A stretch of DNA of 64,000 bases, taken from NCBI GenBank assembly GCA_905178155.1, contig CAJINV010000001.1, positions 5,243,994 to 5,307,993 of the forward strand, read 5' to 3'. Below, piece by piece: positions 46,550-57,229 of this stretch. Each line of letters opens with the position of its first letter. Position 1 is the stretch's first letter. This DNA comes from Amoebophrya sp. A120 (lineage: Eukaryota > Sar > Dinophyceae > Syndiniales > Amoebophryaceae). The translations under genes were made by a program, and so were the position numbers. Under the pieces are notes generated by a model. The model had not been told where the DNA came from. It searched no databases and saw only the letters and a program-made list of their open reading frames with translations.

Positions 46550-48110
46550 CTCGTGCCGGTCCGCACTTGTGCTGCTGAGAGAGTTGGAAGCCCTGGGAAG
46601 GTGGCGTGCACGTGATTATCAATGTATGATAGAGGTGGAATATTTCAACTGCGAGCAGGAACTACTTCCTTCGTATCTGGCGATTAATCAGGTAGTGACG
46701 TAGCGCTCCCGCGAAACCTCCAGGAGACGGACTTTACACTTGTCAAATGTCGTGCTCAGATGAACTACCTGAACCACTTAGAAGGCGGTCCTTTCTTTCT
46801 TGTAAGGAGAACGAATAGCGGTTTATCGCTTCGAAGATATAGTCTCTGAGGTTGTGACTCTGAAATGAAGACTCTTCATATCGTTCACGTTCAGTATGTT
46901 GACTGGAAGATTCTCAAGCTGCTATAATTGGAGCCACACATTCACGAATAGATTTACTTACATCGTGAATTGCGATAGATACTTTCTTATCGCTTCTCAG
47001 CGACTTTTTCTCCGTGTCTTCGACGAGAGGCACAGGCGCAACTACACGCGAGGGGGAGGGCCAGAAAATCAAAATCAGGCGCTACTAGCTAGCATGATAT
47101 GTCAGCAACAGCATGACCAGAAAAAAGCATCAGCTGCACATATTACAGATGATCCACGCGGCGAGGTCGAGAGTTCTTCGACGAGCAAGGGAGCCAAGAC
47201 CTAGAGATCCTTCCTGAACGCCCCCAAGTGACGAAAAACGGATCCGCGTCCGAGGGCTGGAGATGAGCGATTGCTTGAATACCAAGCCAAAACAGATCCA
47301 TAAACCAGCGGAGAGCTCGCTTGATCAGGATACGGTTGATCTTCGGATCTACAAATGAAATCAGGTCCGCTTGGACCAATCCACGAGAGGAGATCGTACT
47401 TTCTTCTGATGCAAGATCGGAGGAAACGCACAAGATTCCGAGATGGAGTGAGCACGTCCTTACGTTTTGAAAATACTTAACCAAAACAAGCTGACAGCAC
47501 TTGCTTGCGACAGTGCATTGAAGACAGATACTCGAATTGCGGATAGGACACACAAATAGTATTCGCTTGACACAACTGCGCATCGCGGCGACGGTCCGTG
47601 TTCCTTATTTGGTACTTACTGCACTCGGTTTAGAAGTCTAGTTGTCGGGCGCACTGAGATGCAACGAACCTTCGCGCAGTATGTGCACGCCCTCTGATGT
47701 ATTCGGTGCAGTAAAGTTGTCCTGCTAGTGGTGGGTTATTCCAAAAGCTTCCATCCTGCAACCACCCTGACCATGCTCGAACGATGCATCGCCACGGACC
47801 ATGACAGGTCTTCCACTTCAGGACCTCTCACTTCTTTATTGAGTTGCGGGAGTAGACTGTTTTTCATTTCAAACGCTGACTTTCTGCGTTCTCGACATTT
47901 GTCATATCGTGCCAGTATGTCTTCCATTTTTTCATCATACCACTACAGCATTTCACTTTTCGTTGAGGCGCACTGTGATCAATACGAAACCTCCGACGGC
48001 CGTGGCCCCAAAAAGCACGCGCGCCAACCCTTTGTTCTGACAGAACAAAGTCACGTCATTCGTCGTTTCTTTGCGTCGGTAGTGCCTTGCGGGATGATTC
48101 TTCTAATAGC
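46550..48110. other. Intergenic stretch, no supported gene
   Basis: A 146-aa minus-strand ORF at 47143-47583 has no motif and no credible splice context. Nothing called. Confidence 0.35.
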
Positions 48111-51100
48111 TTACTGCCCCCACAAGCTCCAGCCTCGCCCTTGCTGGGGCTCCTGGTCTGCGTTCGCCCGCGGTACGTCCGGTCCAGACAGTATCGAGGT
48201 TGCGTGAATCCCGGCGATATTCACATAAATGGTGGGGGGCTCGCCTCCTCGCGGTCCCTCAGGCTGGCGGGCAGACGGGTTCGGGAAGCCTCTCCGTTGC
48301 ACGTCTGGGAGCGCAGCCTCGTGAAACTTCGGGAGGGGGTTGCGACCAACCGTGGAGGGCGGGTACCACTTTTGATCCATGGCCTGTTCCGGCTCCACCA
48401 ACGGCGACACCGCTCGGTCGACAATCTGCCAAAGCCGCACCTGCACGGGGCGTTGAAGAGATATTCTAGTCCGAATTCACAAAGTTGGCACGAGCATGAA
48501 CATCATGCCGCGAACAGCTACTCCGGATCCAATACGATGAAAAGATCGTTCATCCGCGCAGCACTTTTCTCCGAGCCAGACCACATCATTCAAAAAATTT
48601 TACTTATGGATGCATATGATTTACCTGAAACATAGCACACACGGCCTCACGCGCAAACTGCGGATTCCACAGTTGGTCCTGCTGGCTGTGCGGGACGTTT
48701 CCATCACGTGTCGCGTAAAGCCACAACGCTCCTGTTGCGGTAAGCGGAAAGTCGCCCCCAATCGACGACGGTCGGTACATGCCTCCGCCACGCTGCCCGC
48801 CCCCGCAGCGGTCGTGGTAGCGCTGTTCGTACGTCGAGGACTGCCCCCCGCCCATGGTGCCGCCTTGACCGTTCTTCTTGCCCTTCCTTTGTTTCTTGTC
48901 GGAGGTGGACGAACTAGGCCAAAAACCTATTGAGATGGAAAGTTCTCAACATGGCCTTGACTATTAAGTGTTTCTGTCAAGAATCCAATTACGAAGGCAG
49001 TGGTTTCTTCACGCACCTGCTTAAGTGCTTCAGCAGAAGACATTCATTGATTTTGATTGAGATCCTAGTAAATATTAGTGAAGCGAACGCAATAGATGAG
49101 CAGACCGGAAAAACATCGCTACTATTAAATGGAGCAAAGTAAACTGCTCCCAAGAAGAGATAAGTACACGAGTTTCCTGCGTCATCATCATTGCTCGAAC
49201 AACTTTCGTGGCCGTCAGAACTGCCACGGCTGCCCGGGGTGTCGACGATCTGCAAGTCACTCGGAAGTGGCAGCTTTATCAGGTGCGGAAGTTCATCCCC
49301 GACTTCGAACGAGGCCTGAGCGTGATCGGTGGGAATCTTGTTCGCAACCGCATCTCCCTGTTCATACACCCTTTGCTCCGGCTTGTAAAACTGCGGAGCG
49401 AACGCGCTGGCGCTGGCGAACACAGACGGTTCTTCGATTTGTTGTTGCTCCCAGAGCCTCCGCATCTCCTCTTCCGTGCGCAACCCCCAAAACTTCTTGA
49501 AGTTTTCGTACGAGCTCCACTTCAGTACCTTGGGATTGCCAAGCTTGTCCCGCATATTCGGGACGGTCCACTGGCGCACCTGGTCCTCCCACTTGTTCCC
49601 CCGCTGCCGCATGTGCTGGTCCCACGCCTCCTTCATCCTGATTTCAAATTTCAAACGATCATGAAGGGCCAGATGAAAACAGAAAGAAAAAGAAACTAGT
49701 GGTGCCATCTATCATTCACATTTTCAGTACGGTGCCAACACATTTTACGATTTGCTTGATAGATTGTAAGAAGACTGGCATTGAAAAAAAAATTCTATCA
49801 TTACGTATGTATGAGCTTCTTGTCAACAGACAAAATATGTAGTACTGGGCCTTCATGGGCTCTTGCAATTGCGTGGTCACCCAGCCTTCAAACACATTCA
49901 TAAGCATGTCGTGGCGTTCAAGGTTGGTCTCGGAGCCTCGCGGTTTCCACAGCAACCAGTCAGCGACGTGTTGCCGCAACTGCTCCCCCGTGTACGGGCG
50001 TCCGGTCTCGTGGTTATTGATTCGTGCGCGGATCGCCAGCTGGTGCGCAGCGGAATGAAACCTGTGATACACGCGATGTTGTTAGACCTCCTTGACGGTC
50101 ATTCTGCAAAATGGGTGCGCAGATGTCTAGTACAGCCTAGCACAAAAGCCCGCACACTGCTCCTTCCTCATACGTAGACACGAGAGGGAGTTTGAGTGGT
50201 AGTCGTTCGCAAAACGAAGAATTACAGCTATAATAAATCAGTAGTAAATAGTGACAAATTCACTAATTTTCATCAACCTTATTTACGAGTGAGATCGACT
50301 GCACTTCAAGAACGCATCTGAAGAAGGTATGAAGCGACACTGCCGACGAAATTCAGTCGGGTTCTGGCTTCTTTAGGAGAGCGAGTAACTGTTTGGCATA
50401 CTCTTTGCGTTCCTTCTTGTAAGTAGCAGATGGTCTGTGTGTCAACTGACCACCACCGGAACTTGAATTTTTCCGACGAAATTCAACAAGAAATGCCACA
50501 CTACTTCTTCAGCTGCTTAAAAATATACCAACAGTTTCCGCCCCCTCCACATTCGCGTGTTTCGTAGTTCCTGGTATATGGACTAGAATGAGATGATCCG
50601 CCTCGACCTCGGCCCGAATTCGAAGCGCCGCGATTCTGCTGCCGAGCGACCATCTCATCCACGACTAGCTCCAGTTTCCCCAGGGCAAGTCGTTCTACCT
50701 CGACCCTATTGACTGGCTGACCGAGTCCATTCGCTTCCTGCAGTTCTTGCCGTGCTTCCTCCAGATACGCTTGGTACTCGTCGGGGTAGGTTTGGCGCAG
50801 GTGCAGGAAGCGCAGCTCCTCCGGGTCAACATCCATGGGCGCGCTGTGGTCCAGCGTATCGTCCAGAAAAATGCTACAGCACGTGCTGCGTAGGCTGCGC
50901 TGCAGAGGCAGAGTTCGGGCAAATGCAGAAGCAGTGTTAGCTTGCTTGAGATAGGAGCGAACATACCCTCAACGTACATGTTTGTGCGTCGGAATGGTCT
51001 GCTCCACTCTTTCTCTTTCGAGCAACGAATCAGATTGATAAATCAATATAGGCTTCATACAAGACCCTACAATACAGGAAATTGTAATTGATCGTATCCA

Positions 51101-52670
51101 TAACGGAGACATCGACATTTGCACCGCCAGCGGCATGAGAAATACATCATCAGGCTAGCGCTTTTCTGTGTGATATCTTCGTGCTCCTGTCTCGCGAGAT
51201 GACACGCCTCCAGCCGCAGGCCGTCCCTGTCCTCCAAGCGCAGGCGTGGCGACTATTTGACCAGCACCAGTGACACGGTCATATTCATACCCATATCCAC
51301 CCATCAGCTCGTCGCCCTGACCCGTGTTAGAGTTTTGAGTTTTTAGTATTCCGCCAGGCACAGAGGTTGGCCTGTTCGCGACAAAATGTGTGTACCAAGG
51401 CCCTGGGTGAACTTCTAATCTTGTGCCGAACAACATGTTGAAGCTCCAGAAGGTCGGGGTGTAAGGAATACCGCTATCTAATTGAAAATGGTCCCTGAAG
51501 CAACTGCAAATGATCTGTTGTCATGCTTAGCAGAATGAGTTTCGCACTTAGAATGAAAATTCTCGAAGCATGTGCCGGCTATGCAAAAGCGCCATCCGAT
51601 TCCCGACAACACTAGCTTACGTGCAGCACTTCTTGTGTAGTTTATTCCGCGACCACGCCGTTTCGTGGAATGACAGTCCTCAAATGCGACCAGCTACTCA
51701 GCACCATTTTCATCGCCATAAGCAACACTCGTCGGCGGTGGAATCTGATACGAGCGAAGGAAAGAAACGTAATAGGCATGCTGGTGCCTCAAGTAGCAAT
51801 CGCTGACTCTGAGCTTCAGGCAGCACCGATTTAACATCTCGGAAAATTTGTAGAACGCTGCGCTGATGCGCAATACCGCAGGCGTCCTCAAGGAACCTCG
51901 ACGACGACCCTACGTATCCACATGCCGGTGACCTCCAAGCCCCGGCCAGAAATGCTCGCATCTAGAACCTGCGGACGAACTATGGTCTGGGCACCGCCCT
52001 TTGTAACCCGGCGGCCCCCACCACTCACATAAACCGCCATCAAACACTTGCAGTGAGCACTTTGTTCTTCTTCCCTCATCGAGCCGAGCTCATTGAGAAT
52101 TAACATAGGCACGAAGAAAGGAAATGAGAAACTTGTGAAGGGCTAATCAAAACAGAATGACTTCTAGGATTGTATACTTGTCCGGTGCCCGTATGGCCTT
52201 GCGGTGCCACGACCTGAACACCAGCACCTTGTAGGGTCGGGTTCGAGTGGGCCGTATTCGTAAGGAACGCGTGCCCGGTTCCTGCATGGTGGCCTGGCGG
52301 AGTTACACCGCGTCTATGGGAATGACGGCGCAAACACGAACAAGGGCTGCCTCGTATATCTATGTATGTAGTGCATCAATGTCCGAAGCGGAGGTCCACC
52401 ACGGAGAATCAATGGTGATGTTCTTCATCCGGATTCCAATTTCACACTTCTCAGTACGGCTACTTCTGTATTTGTATAACTGGGTAGTTATCATGCCATA
52501 TAACTCAAAGCAGAGTGTTTGCCCGATGTACTGGCATATGCCCAATTCCGACCAGAAGGCGATCTGGGGTCGCGAGGACCACGACTCGCCTCCACCCCTC
52601 CAGGCTGCAGAAGTAACAAGTACACCACCGTGGCCGAAGCCATGTACTTAGCCGTCGCCCCGTGCCACAT
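48111..52670 (-). CDS. Secreted OTU-like cysteine protease, paralogue 2
   Basis: Predicted OTU-type deubiquitinase or de-UBL protease with a leader (from ATG 52670 or 52643: MASATVVYLLLLQPGGVEA). Supported exons: 52670 to about 52550, about 52310-52178, about 52060-51910, about 51436-51160, about 50897-50535 (DPEELRFLHLRQTYPDEYQ, RGRGG stretch, ending ECGGGGNC), about 50063-49845 (TGG codon restored by GT-AG; FHSAAHQLAI, LRQHVADWLLW), about 49640-49200 (MKEAWDQHMRQRGNKW, FWGLRTEEEMRRLWEQ), about 48910-48625 and 48441-48111 (VRLWQIVDRAV ... TIYVNIAGIHATSIL). CGGGGNCWFHSAAHQL matches the OTU D-G-N-C-x-(F/Y)-x-x-(I/V)-x-x-Q-L signature with the nucleophile Cys. The His in GIHATSI is the candidate base. 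Early 5' joins are approximate. Confidence 0.6.
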
Positions 52671-54128
52671 CGTTTTGATCGCCGAGGTGAAGAAAGTTCG
52701 TCCCTCGGCGTCGGTAAATCTCGGTCGGTGCGTTCCTCGTGGTCTGAGACAGTACGGAGCTCCCCAGTACTGAACACAAAAATTCGTAGTTTTTAGTAGC
52801 AAGAAGTACAGAAATGACAATTGATAGGGCGTAAGTCCCGGTGGGCCTCACTTCCCTCTAAAGTTAGATGACCGAAACTCCGGACTCTGAAAGTGGCAGT
52901 GCTCGAACGCGCTTTTGCTTGATACTGGTAAGTAAAGGAGTCGTGTGTATTACCTGCTCTAGGATGTTCTTCTTTTCTTGTACAATGAATCGGTAAGTGA
53001 GGAGACCTAGTAGACCGCGGCAGATGAGTAATGTGCTCACTACCCTGACTGCCCTATGTCCCAACTTTGACTGGAGATTTATGGAAAGAAAAAGCGACTG
53101 TAAGCGTCCTCGCAGAAGTGGATACAAAGACGACCGAGAACTACGTCTGCATGTTGAAATCTGAATGACGATTACATTCGGATCTTGCTACTTGGAGACG
53201 AAAAATGAAAAGCTGCATCACTCGCCAGCAGCACCGCCACCGGCTATAGCGAGGAGGAGGTACATGTGTTCACAAGCCGCATCGGTGAAAGAGGAAAGAA
53301 CGTAGTGAGCCTTGTGATCCCGTTGGGTGTGATCCTTCCAGATTGAACGGCTGGAATATTGAGAGCCTGATCCAGCGACCTGCTGACCCATAGCGCAGCA
53401 GCAAATGGAGCCCGATCATGTCAGCTGGCAGATGCAGACTGACAATGTCCGCAAAGGGGATCCCTCAGAATCAGAAAGCTGCAGTGGAACAAATTGAAAG
53501 ATTGAGCAAAAGATCATCTACTTCACGCCGACATCACTATGTTGATCTCCTCGATCTTTCCTACGGAGACAGGACTCCGCTAGACCGTGCAGCATATCCT
53601 TCTTCAACATCACCACTGCGAAGTGCTTAGGAGCATCCTCATGATCTTCGACTTCGACCACAGACCGCTGCTTCTAGTCGTACTATAAAGGTACTCAAGG
53701 TAGTAGACGCTAGGGAAAATAACAATTGCATTGGAACAGGCAAGTGTTACCACACGATAGCATGTGCTGCACGAGGTTGAACCGCGTGACAGAAAGGCAA
53801 GCTACTTGTACTCCACTGAATTATCAATATGAACAGAAGGAGAAGTCTTCTCTTTGTTCTTGGTTAGTGCATAATGACATTCCGCAGAAGGCATGACACG
53901 ACATGCTCTCTTACTCTTGTCGAAATGTCCTGTGTTTGCAGCTTCTACACAAACTGCACTGGCTCGCGGCTGCCGGAGAGGTAAGGAACCGGAGTAAGGC
54001 CGCCCCAGACGGAAAACAGAAACACTAAACAGAGTGATTGTCGTGATGCACTCGCATTACTTTAACCCTTCTGTTCGCGGTCCTCCAGCCCCAGAGCGGA
54101 TATTTGCGACGTGCAACATTTCCTCCTC
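52671..54128. other. Intergenic stretch, no supported gene
   Basis: Separates the UBL-related block from the HGPRT gene. Short ORFs only. Confidence 0.4.
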
Positions 54129-55375
54129 TCACGTCTTCAGCACCACCTGAGGTTTGAGCGCACACAGGTGCGTCAGATCCCGATACTTTTCCTGGTGGTC
54201 GAGCGAATACCCGACCACAAACTCGGTGCTGGGCAGCGTGAAACCGCAAAAGTCCGCCTTGAGCGGCACGTCGCTGGACTGACGCTTTTCCAGCAGCGTG
54301 GCAATCCGCAGTGACTTCGGTCCGTACTCGCGCAGCTTGGCGCAGAACAGAGCCAGGGTCTATCCTGAGGAAAAACGTCCCCACACCAGAGTCAAGTTGG
54401 GGACTTAGCAACACAAATCCAGAAGTTTTGGGAGCCACGCAGGACAAGTTGCAGTCCGTAGTGTAGTGCATGTTAGCAAGGAAAACCGCATCACAAATCC
54501 ATCTTCTTATCCTGTTTGCAGCATTACAAATTTAAAAACACGACTGGTAATGCCTCCCATGGAGATGCGCATTACAAGTCTTCCTGTCATCGCAAATCTG
54601 CATGACAACTCTGGGGCGGGGACATTTTTACTCAGGATACGGTCTTTCCGGTGTTTATCAAATCCTCGCACACTAGCACATGCTTGTCCCGAACGCATGC
54701 CAGGTTCTCCGACACAATCGTGATCTCGTGCGAGTGGTTGTCGCCCAGTCGCGCGATAACCTGAAATTCGAGGAAGAGCATCGTCTTTTCGCGCAGTTCA
54801 CGATTGATATCGCAAAGCAAGCACCTACTCTACTTCCACTTGCATTCATACATTAGTGAAAAGTCAACCTAGCAGGAGCGAAACCGAAAGCAAACTAGAC
54901 ACACGCTGGTATGAAATTCAAATTCTGCTGCACAAATCTGACCTTATACTATTGACACCGACAAACACATCAAACACACCGTGCAGAAATTTTCGAACCG
55001 ACTAGACAGTACCTCGGACTCGCTTTTACTGCCCTCGGCCCCGGGCTGCAAAATCCTGGCGTAGTGTTCGAGAAAGGGTGCCTGCGAGCTGCTCGAGTAG
55101 CATGCCATGCGAGTCAGGTACTTCAGCAGGGTGGTAAAGAAGCCCCGACTTCCCTTCAAAACGCACATGAGATGCAGCTCCTCGTCGGGGTTGTACTGGT
55201 TTCTGATGTCCATGGCGAGCTTCTCGATGCGGTCCTGAATCATCCCGTTGGAAGCCAGCACCTTGCTCACGTCGTCCTGGTAGTGGTAGGACAACAACAG
55301 ATGCGCATTCTGCAGCGCAATGGTTTCCTGCGACCGCGTCAGGTCGATGGGCTGGTGGCCGGACGCCGCCGGCAT
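54129..55375 (-). CDS. Hypoxanthine-guanine phosphoribosyltransferase (HGPRT-like)
   Basis: Purine salvage enzyme that transfers the phosphoribosyl group of PRPP to hypoxanthine or guanine. Three exons: 55375-55013, 54760-54641 and 54359-54129; 714 nt, 237 aa, close to the usual 210-240 aa. Motifs: LMCVLKGSRGFFTTLLKYL (PPi-loop region), HVLVCEDLINTGKT (the PRPP-binding VxxxEDxxDTGxT-type motif, with Asn replacing the second Asp), LEKRQ, and DFCGFTLPSTEFVVGYSLDH, then YRDLTHLCAL (the purine-binding C-terminal region). No signal peptide from ATG 55375. The first intron is plain GT-AG; the second is a TIR element. An upstream in-frame ORF extends to 55813 but lacks family similarity, so the start at 55375 is preferred. 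Confidence 0.88.
54360..54640 (-). mobile_element. Introner-like intron, TGAGGAAAAA TIR family (HGPRT intron 2)
   Basis: 281 bp. The 5' end GTATCCTGAGTAAAAATGTC and the 3' end, read inverted as CTATCCTGAGGAAAAACGTC, form TIRs of about 30 bp extending into CCCC..CCAGAGT. GACC flanks both sides. It can be spliced as GT-AG. The interior repeats (A/G)ATTTGTGATGC-like words several times. Confidence 0.85.
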
Positions 55376-56329
55376 GATTCTTGCGTTGGTTCTTTCTTGC
55401 GAAAATGGCAAGAAAGACCCTGAAGGACGTGCAGATGCAGCCCAACGCTCGTTACTGATTCCTGAGACGGAAGAAGATGATCCTGAAATTCTGTATTTAC
55501 CACACCGATGCGAAGCAAAGGCTCCGGCAGTCGTACAGTTCCTGAGAGTGCTCGAACAGAAATTCGGTGCTTCGTCCCCCTTGGCTCGGAATGGGCTCTT
55601 GAAGTGAAAGCAGTAAGAACGTGACTTACTACAATATTCCTGAGTTACGACACAGTCAGCTTCTATCGTCGATCGTGTACTACACAGTGTGCTGCACCTG
55701 CATACCGAACGTGCGGTGTCGACGTCACCTGGTGTTTTATAGCCGACAACGAATAAAGCTCCACATCGCCAGAGGAACTTGTTGTTGTTACCGGCTAACA
55801 ACAAGAACAACAACCGCCCTGCTGCCTGAATTATTTCATTGGGTCACGTCTTGAAGACAGCTGATCGTGTCGCTTCAATGTCGCGGCGCGCTCGCACACT
55901 CCCTGCGTTCTCCGGCTTCGCCCGCTCCTGTTGACAATCTGTTCCTGCTGGCGCAAACCTGTTTTGCATCACTGGCCCGACAGAAACACTGGCTCCGTCG
56001 AGACTTTTCACTTTGATGAACTATTACACGACGCTAAGGAACGACCACACCTAGCGAAAGAACCTGAAAATTATGGTGCGGATCTGGAATGGGCGCGGAT
56101 CTTGCTTTTCATCGATCCCGTTGGTGCGTGAGGTAAAACAAGCGGATCCGACTTCACGCTTTTTAAGATAAGTACTCACACGGGTCTCGGTTGTGGATAT
56201 TGATAACTGCACAAAAAACGCTTGATGCCGATGTTGATGGTGATCACTTTTGCAGTGACGGGATGGTTGTGCTTCTGGTAGTGTTTGGACGAAGAACAAA
56301 CTACTAGCGTTGGAGCGACAAACAGAGAC
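55376..56329. other. Intergenic stretch upstream of HGPRT
   Basis: Presumed 5' region of HGPRT. Short ORFs only. Confidence 0.35.
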
Positions 56330-56520
56330 TCAAACTTGTTGACGATTGATGGTGGTGGTGCTTGTTGGTGGTTTGTGTTGCTTGTTGGTGGTTTGTGGTG
56401 CGTGTTGGTGCTTGTTGGTGGTTTGGGAAGACAAAGACAGACTCAAATTTGTTGATGATGATGGTGGTGGTGGATGTTGGTTGTTGGTGGTGGTAATTGA
56501 AATAAGTGTCTGTTGCTTTG
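56330..56520. repeat. Low-complexity TTGGTGG-rich repeat
   Basis: G/T-rich on the plus strand, with many TTGTTGGTGGTTTG units. Two larger copies begin at an AGACTCAAA(C/T)TTGTTGA block, about 100 bp apart. Confidence 0.85.
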
Positions 56521-57229
56521 CATGATGGTGCGTGCGATCGTTGGTGATGCGTCTCGTCTCGTTTCGCAACAATTAGCTGGACAGACCCTATGTATTCGAA
56601 CTCCCCGCGATAGCGGCGTCTACAGCTGGAGACTTTGATCGCCTGTATATCACTACTCCTTGCTCGAGAGATCTGCTTCTTGACTTCGTTGCTACTTTGC
56701 TCGTTAGAACACTTTCAACACAACGGATAGTGTCAATGTGGATCTTGATCGCTGTGTGATTCATTGCTATCACCAGAATTGTGAGTTGTGCACGTGCAGG
56801 ATGCTGGTGCAGTGCTTATTCATTGTCAGAACAAGACTTCCTCGTGACATCCTCGACTTCTTCGTGATTCTACTGTCGATCATTTGTCGAAAGGCCCTTG
56901 CTGCGCCACAAGATTCGGACAGGCGTCTCAGTAGCCTGAAAACAAGAAAGTACTGGTTTCCAACAAGATCGTGTACTTCTTTCTACACGACAGTAGTCAT
57001 CCTGCCGCTGCTGCCCAGCCTGAAACGTACCGTTATCCAGCGCGCATCAGCATTTTCCTGTTTGTCATCGCCAAAGGACACCAACATGAATGCTGCATGG
57101 CAAAGTACAACAAGCAACATCCGGGGCATTATACTCGGAGACGTTCCTCGCCACGTCGGCGCAGCGTCAGCTGCGCGCCACCATATTCGATCGTCGTTCC
57201 TCTACTTCAACACCTATGATAGCCGAAGA
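56521..57229. other. Intergenic stretch, no supported gene
   Basis: A long plus-strand ORF from 56738 runs into the antisense of the aminotransferase and is a shadow. Nothing else called. Confidence 0.35.

Noticed and set aside
47143-47583. 146-aa minus-strand ORF
   Set aside because: No motif, no leader, no paralogue and no credible splice partners.
13479-52670. Firm assignment of the cassette to a plastid SELMA system
   Set aside because: No Cdc48, Derlin, Hrd1 or transit-peptide evidence in the window, and the suspected lineage is not known to me to keep a plastid. Left as one of three hypotheses.
55376-55813. In-frame upstream extension of the HGPRT ORF
   Set aside because: No similarity to the family, and the usual length is reached from ATG 55375. 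An extended N-terminus cannot be excluded without transcripts.
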